A stretch of 49,281 nt of DNA from Pseudomonas sp. (lineage in GTDB: Bacteria > Pseudomonadota > Gammaproteobacteria > Pseudomonadales > Pseudomonadaceae), in NCBI GenBank assembly GCA_022448005.1, contig JAKUTK010000038.1, positions 1-49,281 on the forward strand, in the 5' to 3' direction. Each line of letters begins with the position of its first letter. The stretch's first letter is position 1. This document shows positions 1 to 9,183 of this stretch, piece after piece. The position numbers and the translations under genes were made by a program. The notes under the pieces are model-generated. The model ran no database searches and was not told the origin of the DNA. It saw only the letters and a list, made by a program, of their open reading frames with translations.

Positions 1-55
1 TTCCCCCGATGATCAGTCGGGGACTATTGCCCACAATGAGGCAGCAGTCGAGATA

Positions 56-126
56 CAAGGAGCGAGCTTGCTCGCGATGCTGATCCACTGCAGCGCCATT
101 GGTCGCCAGCAAGCTGGCTCCTACAA
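56..126. repeat. REP palindrome pair (inverted)
   Basis: A forward REP core GGAGCGAGCTTGCTCGCGA (59-77) is followed about 25 bases later by an inverted, slightly diverged copy TCGCCAGCAAGCTGGCTCC ending near 122. Each half is itself palindromic, so the pair can fold into a larger hairpin, the arrangement called a REP doublet or REPIN in pseudomonads. It lies just upstream of the PepSY gene and is extragenic, as expected for the family. The same core recurs near 13285 and 15115. Confidence 0.85.
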
Positions 127-160
127 AGAAGCTGCAGCCATTTCGATCGAGTAAGTAGTC

Positions 161-1552
161 ATGACTTCAAGTACCGCTGGCGCCCGCCCCGAGGCGCCAC
201 CCATGGTTTCCCGCACGAAGCAACCGTTGCTGGCGCTGTTGATTCGTCTACACCTGTATGTCGGGCTGCTGGTTGGCCCTTTTATCTTCGTTGCTGCGCT
301 GAGCGGCGTGGTATACGCACTGACACCGCAACTGGAAGATCGGCTGTACGCCGAGCAGCTTTTCGCCAATAGCACTGGCACATCTCAGCCTCTGGCCCGA
401 CAGATCGAGGTGGCTCAGGCCTATGTCGGCGAAACGGCGACGTTGTCGGCGGTGCGTCCCGCACCGAAGCCCGGAACTACCACACGGGTGATGTTCAAGT
501 CTCCTGAGCTGGGCGAATCCGAGAGCCGCGCGGTGTTCATCGACCCGGTTACCGCTGAGATCCGTGGTGATCTGCTGGTCTACGGCACCAGCGGTGTATT
601 GCCGTTGCGCACCTGGCTCGATCAGTTACACCGCAGCCTGCTGCTCGGCGAGCCGGGACGGATATACAGCGAGCTGGCGGCATCCTGGCTGTGGGTGGCG
701 GCGCTGGGCGGCTTTGCGTTGTGGATCATCAGGCGGCGGCGCGCCTCGGGTGCGGTCCGCTCAAAAGGCTTGAGGCACTGGCATGCGACACTGGGACTGT
801 GCCTGTTGATAGGGCTGCTGTTTTTCTCTGCCACGGGCCTGACCTGGTCGCGCTGGGCGGGCGACAACATCGGCGTTGCGCGGGCGGCGCTGGGCATGTC
901 GACGCCGAGCGTGTCCACGACGCTGGATGGCGAAGCGATAACAGCGGCGGGTGAACACGCGCACCACACCGGGATGGCCATGCCGGTGGCACGAACCGCT
1001 GAACCGCAGATGTTCGATAGGGTGCTGCGCGCTGCACGTGAGGGCGGCATAGGTGCTGGCAAGGTCGAAATCATGCCGGCCGCCGGGCCGAATCGTGCCT
1101 GGACGGTGACCGAAATCGACCGCAGCTGGCCCACCCAGGTCGATGCCGTGGCCATTGATCCGCGCACACTGCAGATCACTGATCGCACCGATTTCGCTAG
1201 CTTTCCTGTCGCCGCCAAGCTGACGCGCTGGGGGATCGATGCCCATATGGGGTCGCTGTTCGGTCTGGCCAATCAGCTGCTGCTGGCAGTGACCGCGCTT
1301 GGCCTGGCGACCCTGGTGGCCTTGGGTTACCTGATGTGGTGGCGACGACGCGCAGCGGCGCGGCGAGTCAGCGTGTTACAGGCATTGGGCGCGTTGTCGC
1401 CACGGGCCTTGGGTACAACGCTGGTGGTTGCGCTGCTGTTTGGCATCTGCCTGCCGGTTCTGGGTGCCAGTCTGTTGATATTCCTTATTGTCGAAGCGCT
1501 GCTCGATGCGCTGGCGAGGGCGCGTCATGGCCGTGTACGTCAGCCAGGGTGA
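161..1552 (+). CDS. PepSY-associated TM helix domain protein
   Basis: This 463-residue protein has the build of PepSY-TM family inner-membrane proteins: a first membrane helix at about residues 28-54 (preceded by a basic stretch and RLHLYVGLLVGPF), a large periplasmic part, paired helices near 168-188 and 205-226, a second periplasmic part, then helices near 372-393 and 418-447. Relatives are often found with siderophore receptors and are suspected to act in periplasmic iron or siderophore reduction. No receptor gene is visible here, so that role is inference. A His-rich patch (GEHAHHTGMAM, about 262-272) could bind metal. An alternative ATG at 203 has a better-spaced GAGG, so the true N-terminus may be 14 residues shorter. 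The 3' end overlaps the convergent efflux gene by 13 bases. Confidence 0.85.
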   Translation: MTSSTAGARPEAPPMVSRTKQPLLALLIRLHLYVGLLVGPFIFVAALSGVVYALTPQLEDRLYAEQLFANSTGTSQPLARQIEVAQAYVGETATLSAVRPAPKPGTTTRVMFKSPELGESESRAVFIDPVTAEIRGDLLVYGTSGVLPLRTWLDQLHRSLLLGEPGRIYSELAASWLWVAALGGFALWIIRRRRASGAVRSKGLRHWHATLGLCLLIGLLFFSATGLTWSRWAGDNIGVARAALGMSTPSVSTTLDGEAITAAGEHAHHTGMAMPVARTAEPQMFDRVLRAAREGGIGAGKVEIMPAAGPNRAWTVTEIDRSWPTQVDAVAIDPRTLQITDRTDFASFPVAAKLTRWGIDAHMGSLFGLANQLLLAVTALGLATLVALGYLMWWRRRAAARRVSVLQALGALSPRALGTTLVVALLFGICLPVLGASLLIFLIVEALLDALARARHGRVRQPG

Positions 1553-2943
1553 GCCGGAACAGTCCGCTGCCACCCACCCCCAAGCACCTGATAGAGACTG
1601 ATCAGCGCATTGAGCCGGCTCTCGCGGAGCTGTACGGCCGCCAGTTCGGTATTGAACAGGTTGCGCTGGGCATCGAGGGTCTCCAGATAAGACGAATAGC
1701 CCGCGCGGTAGCGGTCCTCGGCATAGGTCAGGGAGCGCTCGAGTACCGCGCGGCGAGCCGCGACGCGCGCGAGCTGCTGGTGCAGATTACTGACCGCCGA
1801 AAGGCTGTTTTCCACTTCCCTGAAGGCGTCCAGCGCCGCGGCGCGGTAGGCGAAGGCCGCCTGGTTGCGCTGGGCGACCGCGATGTTCACGCCTGCCTCC
1901 AGGCGGCCAGCATCGAATATCGGGGCGAGCACGCTGGCGCCAAGGTCCCAGACACGCACCGGGTCGTAGTCGAGTGAGTTGACGAACAGCCGACCGAGAC
2001 TGGCAGACAGCTGTACCTGCGGCAGGAATCGGTCACGCTGGGCCTGCAGATTCAGGCTGCTGGCCGCGAGCAGCAGCTCGGCCTGCTGGATGTCCGGGCG
2101 GCGGCGCAGCAGCTCCGAAGCCAGCACGCCCGGCACCGGAGGCGGCTCGATGGCCAGCAGCCCGGCGCCGCGCTCCACGTCCCCTGGGAAGCGGCCGGTG
2201 AGCAGGCGCAGGGCATTTTCCTGCTCCCGGATGGCCTGCTGCAGCTGCGGCAGTAATTCGGCGGCGGCTTCGTATTCCGATTGCGCCTGGGTCAGCTCAA
2301 GCTGCGAGGTGTAGCCGAGGGCTGCGCGGTCCTCGGCGACGCGCAGCGCCTCTCGGCGTGAATCGATGGTTTCACGTGTGACGTAGAGCTGGCGGTCCAA
2401 CGACAGCAGCGACACATACGCTCGGGCGGTGGTGCTTGCCACTGCCAACCTGACGGCGTCGCGCTCGGCCTCGGTCGCGCGATATTCAAGTTGCGCTGCT
2501 TCCTTCAAGCGCCTTAGCCGTCCCCAGAGGTCGACCTCATAGGACACCTGCAATGCCGGCTGCACGGCCGTGGTATGGGTCATGCCCAGAACGCTGAGTT
2601 CGCGGGTGCGTTGCGCTCCCAGCGCCGCGTCGAGCGATGGCAGCAGCGCGGCGCGGGACAGCTGGATCTGTTCACGTGCCTGTTCCACGCGAGAGGCGGC
2701 GCTCAGCACCTCGGTGTTATGCGCCAATGCCGCCTCGACCAGCGCCGTCAGCTGAGGATCACCGAACGCCTGCCACCAGTTCGCGGAGACATCGGCCATG
2801 TTCGAGCCTGGTTCCCGCCAGTCTGCCGGTGGGGTGAACGCGGCTTCAGGCGGTAGCGGCTGCCGAGGCGGCATGCAGCCGGCCAGCGTAACCAGCAGCA
2901 GACCTGGCATCAGCCGGCGCAGGGCGCGGACCAGGCCGCTCAT
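1540..2943 (-). CDS. NodT-family outer-membrane efflux lipoprotein
   Basis: This is the outer-membrane channel of a tripartite pump. The 467-residue product starts with a lipoprotein signal (hydrophobic run, then LAGC with the lipidated Cys at 23), followed by two TolC/OEP repeats rich in long alpha-helix. NodT hallmarks include the ANWWQAFGDPQL segment near residue 55, the SYEVDLWGRLRR segment and RRPDIQQAE in the middle. Its ATG overlaps the stop of the upstream membrane-fusion gene by 4 bases (ATGA), so it is the last gene of a translationally coupled three-gene operon. The substrate cannot be read from sequence. Confidence 0.93.
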   Translation of the reverse strand: MSGLVRALRRLMPGLLLVTLAGCMPPRQPLPPEAAFTPPADWREPGSNMADVSANWWQAFGDPQLTALVEAALAHNTEVLSAASRVEQAREQIQLSRAALLPSLDAALGAQRTRELSVLGMTHTTAVQPALQVSYEVDLWGRLRRLKEAAQLEYRATEAERDAVRLAVASTTARAYVSLLSLDRQLYVTRETIDSRREALRVAEDRAALGYTSQLELTQAQSEYEAAAELLPQLQQAIREQENALRLLTGRFPGDVERGAGLLAIEPPPVPGVLASELLRRRPDIQQAELLLAASSLNLQAQRDRFLPQVQLSASLGRLFVNSLDYDPVRVWDLGASVLAPIFDAGRLEAGVNIAVAQRNQAAFAYRAAALDAFREVENSLSAVSNLHQQLARVAARRAVLERSLTYAEDRYRAGYSSYLETLDAQRNLFNTELAAVQLRESRLNALISLYQVLGGGWQRTVPAHPG

Positions 2944-4124
2944 TGCGTACTGTCCGCGGTGGATCGCTCCGCTGCCTCTGTGCCGCCGGTATCCACATGA
3001 GTCACCACCGACAGACCGGGGCGCAGCCGCTTGGCGAGTGGCTGATCCGGGGCGATGGAGATGCGTACCGGCACGCGTTGAACCACTTTGGTGAAGTTGC
3101 CGGTGGCGTTGTCCGGGCGTAGCACGCTAAATTCCGAACCGGTGGCAGGGGCCAGGCGCTGTACATGGCCGCGGAGCCGCGCGCCGTCCAAGGCATCGAC
3201 TTCAATCTCGACCGGCTGTCCGGGACGCATGGCGAACGTCTGGGTCTCCTTGTAGTTGGCGATTACCCAGAGCTGCTCCGGCACCAGGTACAACAGCTGC
3301 GAGCCGGCCGTCACGTATTGGCCCTGGCGCACCGTGACCTCGCTGACCTGCCCGTCGCGCGGTGCGTCGATTACCGTATTGTCCAGATCGATCTGCGCGC
3401 GCTTGAGCGCCGATTCTGCGATTTCCACTTGTGCCTGCAAACCGCCGCGTGAGACTTCACTGGCCTTCAGCGTTTGTTCGGCGATGTCGATAGCCGCCCG
3501 CGCCTGTTGCACCTGGGCCGAGTCGGCGCGTGCGGTTGCACGGATCTGATCGCGCTCGCGGATCGAGACCGAACCCCGTTCGGCCAGCTCGTTGACACGT
3601 TTCTCATCCGCTAGGCCCCGTTTCAGCTCCGCTTCGGCAGCGGCCAGTTCGGCGCGGCGGGCGGCCAGCGTCGCCCGGTTGGAGGCCAGGGTCTGCGCCA
3701 GGTTCTCAAGCTCGAAGCGGCGCGCTGCAAGCTCGGCCCTGCGCTGTTCAACCAGCTGGCGATACTGCCGATCATCGATGCGCACCAATGGCTGGCCTTG
3801 CTCGACCTCTTCGAAGTCCTGCACCAGCACCTCGGTGACATAGCCGCTGACCTGCGGGGCCAGCACGGTGATCTGTCCGCGCACATAGGCATTCTCGGTG
3901 ACCGCCATGCGGCCGGTGAACGGCCACAGCTGCCAGGCATAAAGGATCGCCAGGACGCCGATGAGCGCTACCAGCACCATCAGGATCACCGAACGGCGGC
4001 TCGGTTTGATGGTTTTTGGCGGATCGTCCGGGGTCGGTCCCGCGTCGGTGGCCGCCGCAGAGGGCTGCGTGGGTTGGGCTGGCTGCAGGCTTTGCTGTTC
4101 CTCGGGTTGGGTGCGTTCGCTCAT
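2940..4124 (-). CDS. HlyD/EmrA-family membrane fusion protein
   Basis: This is the periplasmic adaptor of the pump, 394 residues. A Pro/Gln-rich cytoplasmic tail (1-43) is followed by one membrane helix (about 45-66), the biotinyl-lipoyl-like half motif (ENAYVRGQITVLAPQVSGYV, about 77-96), a long Arg/Glu/Ala coiled-coil hairpin (about 115-245) and a second lipoyl half with IDAPRDGQVS. The beta-barrel segment LWVIANYKETQ is typical of EmrA-type partners of DHA2 transporters. The gene overlaps its upstream and downstream neighbours by 4 bases each. It probably bridges the inner-membrane transporter encoded just upstream and the NodT channel. Confidence 0.93.
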   Translation of the reverse strand: MSERTQPEEQQSLQPAQPTQPSAAATDAGPTPDDPPKTIKPSRRSVILMVLVALIGVLAILYAWQLWPFTGRMAVTENAYVRGQITVLAPQVSGYVTEVLVQDFEEVEQGQPLVRIDDRQYRQLVEQRRAELAARRFELENLAQTLASNRATLAARRAELAAAEAELKRGLADEKRVNELAERGSVSIRERDQIRATARADSAQVQQARAAIDIAEQTLKASEVSRGGLQAQVEIAESALKRAQIDLDNTVIDAPRDGQVSEVTVRQGQYVTAGSQLLYLVPEQLWVIANYKETQTFAMRPGQPVEIEVDALDGARLRGHVQRLAPATGSEFSVLRPDNATGNFTKVVQRVPVRISIAPDQPLAKRLRPGLSVVTHVDTGGTEAAERSTADSTQ

Positions 4125-5752
4125 GGAGAGGCGGAATTCCTGTTCTGCTGCGCAATGCGCAGGGTGCGATAGAGCGTCCAGCCGAACACGCCGATGGAAA
4201 GCATGCCGATCAGCCGGAATACGTCATTGAAAGCCAGCACGTTGGCTTCTCGCGTGGCCGCTTGACTCAGCTGCGCTGCGCTCAGTGCCTGGCGAAGTCG
4301 AGGGTCGTTCTGGCGCGGTATCAGCGCCTGGCTCTGGGCCTGCAAACGTCCTGCAACCCGCGGGTCGCCGGCCACCACCTGTTCGGTGAGGTGGCTGGAA
4401 TGGTACTTCTCACGCATCACCTGATAGGTACCGAACAGCGCTGGCGCGGCCAGGCCGCCTAGGCTCTGGGTCATGGTAAACAAGACGATGAACGTCACCA
4501 GATAGTTCGGCCCGTTACGCAGCGCGCGGCCGATACCGGTGATCAGCAGCGGACCGAGAAACATGCCACTGGCGAAGGCCAGCAGGCCCTGGCTGAGAAA
4601 CATGTCATGGGGACGGGTCAGGTTGGTGGCATCGATGTCGAGAAAGCTGGCGATGGCAATCAGCACGATCGACAACAGAATCTGCGGAAAGGCCCGGGTC
4701 GGGCTGAAGGTCATCGCGCTGCCGGCAATGCCCATGACCAGGCCCAGCAGGATCACCGCGTACAACGGCTGCAGTTGTTCGGTGCCCATGCCGAGGGTTT
4801 GTAGCAGGCCCACCGCGCCGTAGGTCTGTTCGGACAACAGCAGCCGCAACGCCAGCGCGCCGAAGGCGAAACGCAGCATCTCGGCAGTGCCCAGCCAGCG
4901 TGTGTGCAACAACGGGTTGCGCCGGTGATGTTCGATCATGAAGGCAGCGCAGAACAGCAGCAGCGCGGCAATCAGGGCGTAGCCCAGCCAAGGCTCCTCC
5001 GTCCACCAGAGGATGCGACCCTGGGCCAGCACCGCCGCGATCAACGCCAGCGCGGGAGCCAACAGGGCGAAGGTGAGGAAATCCAGCGGTTCGAACACCT
5101 TGATGCGCTCACCCAGCGGTAGCTTGAGCACCACCACGGCGGCCAGCGAGCAAAGCGCCAGACCGCTTTCGAACACATAAAGGCGATGCCACTCGCCCAT
5201 TTCCAGCAGGGCCGGAGACATCAGCCAGGCCAGCGGTGTGCCCAACTGGGAAATGCCGAAGCCGAGGATTACCGCCTTGGGCAGATCGACCTTGCGAAAC
5301 GCCTGCAGCATGTAGAACAGGCCCAGGGAGGAGGTGGTCGCAGCGGCCAGGCCATTGGCTGCGCGGACGAACACGGCCATCTCGAACCCTTCGACGAAAA
5401 CATGCGCGATGCTCAGCAGTGCGTAGAGCGTCAGACCGATCTCGGCAAAGCGGCGCAGGCCGTACTGCTGGCGAAACTTGATCATCAGTAGGTTGGCCGA
5501 CACGCTGACCATGAAATAGGCCGCCGGAAGCCAGGCCGCCTGCGACGGCGTCAGGCCCAGATCGCCCTGAATGCTCGGCAGGTTGGCGATGAACAGGGCG
5601 TTGCCCAACCCGCCGGTGATGCCGACCAGTACGGCAACACAGGCATAGGCGATGCGCAGCGGCATGGGGTGCAGCAGGATCGCTGGCGATCCGGGCATCG
5701 AGGGGCGTTCTTCGGGTGCCCAGCGAGGAACCGGGGCGAGGTATTGCGGCAT
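4121..5752 (-). CDS. DHA2-family MFS drug transporter (EmrB-like)
   Basis: This is the inner-membrane proton antiporter of the tripartite pump. From the ATG at 5752 it is 543 residues with roughly 14 hydrophobic segments, as expected for DHA2 proteins (E. coli EmrB is about 512). The first helix region carries GNALFIANLPSIQGDLGLTPSQAAWLPAAYF, the DHA2 motif between helices 1 and 2. An ATG at 5797 would add 15 residues, and neither start has a convincing ribosome site. The C-terminal 50 residues are hydrophilic before a final helix (FRLIGMLSIGVFGWTLY). It is first in the operon, and no adjacent regulator gene is visible. Confidence 0.9.
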   Translation of the reverse strand: MPQYLAPVPRWAPEERPSMPGSPAILLHPMPLRIAYACVAVLVGITGGLGNALFIANLPSIQGDLGLTPSQAAWLPAAYFMVSVSANLLMIKFRQQYGLRRFAEIGLTLYALLSIAHVFVEGFEMAVFVRAANGLAAATTSSLGLFYMLQAFRKVDLPKAVILGFGISQLGTPLAWLMSPALLEMGEWHRLYVFESGLALCSLAAVVVLKLPLGERIKVFEPLDFLTFALLAPALALIAAVLAQGRILWWTEEPWLGYALIAALLLFCAAFMIEHHRRNPLLHTRWLGTAEMLRFAFGALALRLLLSEQTYGAVGLLQTLGMGTEQLQPLYAVILLGLVMGIAGSAMTFSPTRAFPQILLSIVLIAIASFLDIDATNLTRPHDMFLSQGLLAFASGMFLGPLLITGIGRALRNGPNYLVTFIVLFTMTQSLGGLAAPALFGTYQVMREKYHSSHLTEQVVAGDPRVAGRLQAQSQALIPRQNDPRLRQALSAAQLSQAATREANVLAFNDVFRLIGMLSIGVFGWTLYRTLRIAQQNRNSASP

Positions 5753-5977
5753 TGGCGGTAGCGCTCGAAGAAAGAAAAACAGCCTGATCGTCAACATCAG
5801 GTTAACGCGACTTTCTTTCGGACAACCTTCAGCGCGAAATGGTTGGTTACAGAGCGCCGCCGCGAAAACAATCGGGCTGGGCTGGGCCGACAGCCACGGC
5901 TTCGATCGGACTGAGGCCTAGGACGACCGGTGCCGAATACTCGGAAACCACCTGCCACCTCAGGCATGCCCAGCGGC

Positions 5978-6388
5978 TCAGTTGCCCCTATAGGTCGAGA
6001 AGCCGTACGGGCTGAGCAGCAACGGGATGTGGTAGTGCGGCACGGTGCCGTCCACCTCGAAGATCACCGGGACTTCCGGAAAGAAGCTCGCCGTATCGTG
6101 CGCCTCGAACCAGTCACCGGTCTTGAAGGTGACGCGGTAGGTGCCTTTTTCCAGCGCCTTGTCCCGCGGATACAGCGCTGTGATGCGGCCTTGCTGGTTG
6201 GTCGCTCCATCGTTCAGGGCAGTCCACTGCTTACCGTTCTGCTTTTCCAGCGTGACTTTCACATCAGGCGAGGGCAGGCCGTCGTTGAGGTTGAGCACAT
6301 GCACGCTGAGCGGGTTGTCGGCAGCCATGGCGAGGCTGGACAGGCTGGCGAGAACGAGGCTGGCGCAAAGGGTTTTCAAAGAAGTCAT
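5978..6388 (-). CDS. hiuH: Periplasmic 5-hydroxyisourate hydrolase (transthyretin-like)
   Basis: This enzyme hydrolyses 5-hydroxyisourate to OHCU in urate breakdown. The 136-residue product has a cleavable signal peptide (about 1-22, ending AMA), so it is exported. The mature part shows the family signatures: LSVHVLN near the start (active-site His), GRI in the middle (Arg), and the C-terminal VPHYHIPLLLSPYGFSTYRG (second active-site His; the terminal YRGS motif reads YRGN). A good ribosome site (GGAG) precedes the ATG. It is second in a two-gene unit, 14 bases after the GlcG-like gene and divergent from the two-component genes. E. coli hiuH is likewise next to hprRS. No other urate genes are visible. 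Confidence 0.92.
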   Translation of the reverse strand: MTSLKTLCASLVLASLSSLAMAADNPLSVHVLNLNDGLPSPDVKVTLEKQNGKQWTALNDGATNQQGRITALYPRDKALEKGTYRVTFKTGDWFEAHDTASFFPEVPVIFEVDGTVPHYHIPLLLSPYGFSTYRGN

Positions 6389-6402
6389 GGGTGTTTCTCC
6401 GA

Positions 6403-6897
6403 TCAGGATTTGGAAGGCAACAGTTGAGCGATTGCCTGAGTGGCGCAGGCCTCGTCAGTCTCGGCGCCGCCAGCACCGGCTACGCCAATGGCGCCGATGA
6501 CTTCATCGCCGACCCGCAGCGGAACGCCACCGCCCAGAAGCAGCAATTCATCGAAGGTGTTGAGGTTGGCGGCGTCCGGGTTGTTGCGGGCGCGCTCGCC
6601 GAACAGGCGGGTCGGCGTCTTGCTGGACAACGCGGTGTAGGCCTTGCGCTGTGCAGCGATGGTGTTGTGCGGGCCGACGTTGTCGTCACGCTGCAGTGCG
6701 ACGAGGTTGCCGCCGCGATCGACCACTGCCACCGCGGCGGTGCGGTCGTCGGCATGGCAGGCCGCCATGGTCGAGTCGACCAGGGCGTTGGCCAGTTGCA
6801 GCGAGACGTTTTGCTGGGTTACAGGCTGCGGCGTGGCGGCCATGGCCTGGGCACCGGCAAGGGCCAGGCTGACCAACGAAAGGGGGACAATGCGCAT
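6403..6897 (-). CDS. Secreted GlcG/HbpS-type heme-binding-family protein
   Basis: This 164-residue protein belongs to the GlcG/HbpS family. The chosen ATG at 6897 is preceded by GAGGAG and begins a signal peptide (MRIVPLSLVSLALAGAQAMA). A longer upstream reading to 6966 would bury that signal. The mature part contains the family landmarks AVVDRGGNLVALQRDDN and the C-terminal GGGVPLRVGDEVIGAIGVAGA. Some members bind heme (Streptomyces HbpS) and others are of unknown function. Its export and co-transcription with the hydroxyisourate hydrolase under an HprR-type box suggest a role in periplasmic oxidative or heme stress, which is inference. Confidence 0.85.
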   Translation of the reverse strand: MRIVPLSLVSLALAGAQAMAATPQPVTQQNVSLQLANALVDSTMAACHADDRTAAVAVVDRGGNLVALQRDDNVGPHNTIAAQRKAYTALSSKTPTRLFGERARNNPDAANLNTFDELLLLGGGVPLRVGDEVIGAIGVAGAGGAETDEACATQAIAQLLPSKS

Positions 6898-6974
6898 CGG
6901 TTTCTCCTCAATGGGCTCCGTGGAGCAGGTGGCGCCATCCTGTGCTGGCGGCCCCGTCAAACCCATTGCCTGCG

Positions 6975-6992
6975 CATTACGTATTTGTAATG
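6975..6992. promoter_or_regulatory. HprR/CusR-type operator palindrome
   Basis: CATTACGTATTTGTAATG is a perfect 6+6 inverted repeat with a 6-base spacer in the gap between the divergent glcG-like/hiuH and hprRS-like genes. It closely resembles the CATTAC-N6-GTAATG box described for E. coli HprR and CusR, close relatives of the regulator encoded at 7044. Its central position suggests control of both directions, including autoregulation. Confidence 0.75.
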
Positions 6993-7043
6993 GGATAAAC
7001 GCTCGTGGGCGCCTAGCCTATGTGCCTCGCCCGGAGGAAGCAG

Positions 7044-7715
7044 ATGCGCATACTGGTCGTAGAAGACGAGTTCAAGACGGCCGATTACCTGCGCAAGGGG
7101 TTGAGCGAGTCGGGCTATCTGGTGGAGGTCGCGCTCAACGGTCTGGACGGCCAGCACCTGATCCGGGAAAGCGAGTTCGACCTGATCATCCTCGACGTCA
7201 TGTTGCCGGGCATCGACGGCTGGCAACTGCTGCAGATCGTGCGGCGCAAGGCGCAGACGCCGGTGCTGTTCCTCACCGCGCGCGATGCGGTGGAGGACCG
7301 CGTCAAGGGCCTGGAGCTGGGCGCCGACGATTATCTGGTCAAGCCGTTTTCCTATGCCGAGCTGCTGGCGCGGGTGCGCACCTTGCTGCGCCGCGGGCCG
7401 CCGCGCGAGGTCGAGCATTTCAGGGTCGCCGATCTGGAGCTGGACCTGCTGCGCCGTCGGGTAACGCGTCAGGGGGAAAGGCTGACGCTGACCAACAAGG
7501 AGTTCGCCCTGTTGCATCTGCTGCTGAGTCGCGAAGGCGAAGTCCTGTCGCGGGCGCAGATCGCCTCGCAGGTCTGGCAGATGAATTTCGACAGCGATAC
7601 CAATGTCGTCGATGTCGCGATACGCCGGCTACGGGCGAAGGTGGACGACCCTTACCAGCCCAAGCTGATCCACACCGTGCGCGGCATGGGCTACCTGTTG
7701 GAAGTGCCGGAATGA
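7044..7715 (+). CDS. OmpR-family response regulator (HprR/CusR-like)
   Basis: This 223-residue regulator has a receiver domain (1-120) with the acidic pair E8/D9, phospho-acceptor D51 ([15 protein letters not shown]) and the conserved KP in [14 protein letters not shown], then an OmpR-type winged helix (about 125-220) ending in [10 protein letters not shown]. The best start is the ATG at 7044, preceded by GGAGG; an in-frame start at 7020 lacks this. It belongs to the heavy-metal/peroxide branch (IrlR/CusR/HprR). The divergent hydroxyisourate hydrolase and the palindrome at 6975 favour an HprR-like role over a copper role, and no copper efflux genes are nearby. It overlaps the kinase gene by 4 bases. 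Confidence 0.93.
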   Translation: MRILVVEDEFKTADYLRKGLSESGYLVEVALNGLDGQHLIRESEFDLIILDVMLPGIDGWQLLQIVRRKAQTPVLFLTARDAVEDRVKGLELGADDYLVKPFSYAELLARVRTLLRRGPPREVEHFRVADLELDLLRRRVTRQGERLTLTNKEFALLHLLLSREGEVLSRAQIASQVWQMNFDSDTNVVDVAIRRLRAKVDDPYQPKLIHTVRGMGYLLEVPE

Positions 7716-9067
7716 AGGTGCTGCCACGCTCGCTGAGCCTGCGTCTGGCGCTGATGTTTGCGCTGGTCAGCACGGCGTTGCTGGGTGCGATTGGCTTCTA
7801 CCTCTATCAATCACTGGAGCGCGAGATCGCCTGGCGCGACGACCAGGCGCTGCTCGGGCGGCTGGAGCGCATGGCGGCCTTGCTCGATGACAGCGACAGC
7901 ATCGAGGTGCTGCGCGAGCGACCTCAGCTCTACGCCAACATGCTCGGCAATCGCGACAGTCTGCTGTGGGTGCTGGGGGAGAGTGGGGCGCCGCTGATCG
8001 AGATCAATCCCGTTCAGTTGGCGATCCCGCAATTGCCGCCGGCGGATCACCCGCGGCTGGAGGCTCTGGGTGATCAGGCACGGTTGGCCTGGATACAGAT
8101 CGAACGACCACGTGGCGGCCTGACGCTGATCGCCGGCAAATTGCTGGGCGAGCGTGAGCAGATGCTTGCCGCGTACCGCCTGAAACTCTGGCTGGCCCTG
8201 GCCACCGGTGCGCTACTGGCGTTTCTGCTGGGCTGGCTGGTGAGCGAACGAGGACTGCGGCCGGTTCGTCAACTGACCCGCCGGGCGCTGGCGATTGACG
8301 TCCAGCACCTGCATCTGCGCATCGAGGACAGTGCCGAGCTTAGCGAGTTGCGCGCGTTGAGCGAGGCACTGAACCAGATGCTCGCGCGACTGGAGGCCGG
8401 TTTTGCCCAGCTGTCGCGGTTTTCCGAGGACCTGGCGCACGAGATGCGCACCCCGCTCAGCAACCTGATGGGCCAGACCCAGCAAACCCTGCGGCGGGTG
8501 CGTTCGCTGGAGGATTACCAGAGCCTGCTGGCTTCCAATCAGGAGGAATATGAGCGTCTGGCCAGGATGATCAACAACATGTTGTTTTTAGCCCGCACCG
8601 AGCAGGTCGACGCTGCGATTCACCGGCAGGACCTCGACCTGGCCGAAACGGTGGAACAGCTCGGTGATTATTTCGAGGGCGTCGCCGAAGAGCACCAGAT
8701 GCGGGTAGTGAACGAGGCGAGCGGCAGCCTGCACGTCGATCCGGATCTGCTGCGCAGGGCGCTGGCCAACCTCATCGCCAATGCGCTGCGCTATGGCGCG
8801 ACGGGAACGGAGGTCCGCGTGAGCTGCGAACGTACCGCTGACAATGTGGTGATCACTGTCGAAAACAGCGGCGAGCCGATTGCAGAAGAACATCTGCCGC
8901 GGCTGTTCGACCGCTTCTATCGCTGCGATCCGTCACGTGCCCAACCGGGCGACTCTGGCGGGCTGGGGCTGGCAATCGTGCGCTCGATCATGCAGCTGCA
9001 TGGCGGTGAAGTGCGGGTGACCAGTGACGCATCGGTTACCTGCTTCAGCCTGTCCTTTCCTCGCTGA
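7712..9067 (+). CDS. Heavy-metal/HOCl-type sensor histidine kinase (HprS-like)
   Basis: This membrane kinase of 451 residues is the partner of the preceding regulator. It has TM1 at about 12-32, a periplasmic loop of about 125 residues, TM2 at about 158-178, a HAMP linker, the H-box [14 protein letters not shown] with H243, and HATPase boxes ([28 protein letters not shown]). The start is the ATG overlapping the regulator stop (ATGA). The frame stays open far upstream of 7712, but only through antisense and out-of-frame sequence. There is no Cys in the first 250 residues. The only Met residues between TM1 and TM2 are M54, M77 and M151. E. coli HprS is reported to sense HOCl partly through periplasmic Met residues. 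Confidence 0.92.
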   Translation: MKVLPRSLSLRLALMFALVSTALLGAIGFYLYQSLEREIAWRDDQALLGRLERMAALLDDSDSIEVLRERPQLYANMLGNRDSLLWVLGESGAPLIEINPVQLAIPQLPPADHPRLEALGDQARLAWIQIERPRGGLTLIAGKLLGEREQMLAAYRLKLWLALATGALLAFLLGWLVSERGLRPVRQLTRRALAIDVQHLHLRIEDSAELSELRALSEALNQMLARLEAGFAQLSRFSEDLAHEMRTPLSNLMGQTQQTLRRVRSLEDYQSLLASNQEEYERLARMINNMLFLARTEQVDAAIHRQDLDLAETVEQLGDYFEGVAEEHQMRVVNEASGSLHVDPDLLRRALANLIANALRYGATGTEVRVSCERTADNVVITVENSGEPIAEEHLPRLFDRFYRCDPSRAQPGDSGGLGLAIVRSIMQLHGGEVRVTSDASVTCFSLSFPR

Positions 9068-9096
9068 ACGTTGCGGTCCCACCGGGCAGACGGGCT

Positions 9097-9124
9097 GAAC
9101 CTTTATCGAAACGGCACAGTCGAC
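9097..9124 (+). promoter_or_regulatory. Possible AlgU/sigma-E-type promoter
   Basis: GAACCT (9097-9102) followed after 17 bases by TCGAC (9120-9124) is a near match to the envelope-stress sigma factor consensus (GAACTT, then TC near -10). It lies about 60 bases upstream of the PA2169-type gene at 9184. The match is imperfect and is offered only as a candidate. Confidence 0.25.
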
Positions 9125-9183
9125 TTAACAGGTTGGCCGTGTTCTTTCCGGCCGTTCATCCAAGCCCGTAGGAGACTTTCTCA

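Noticed and set aside
6644..7711. Long open frame upstream of the HprS-like kinase start
   Set aside because: It runs antisense to the GlcG-like gene and out of frame through the response regulator. The kinase start at 7712 is fixed by the ATGA overlap, the signal anchor and the H-box register. High G+C creates such open frames.
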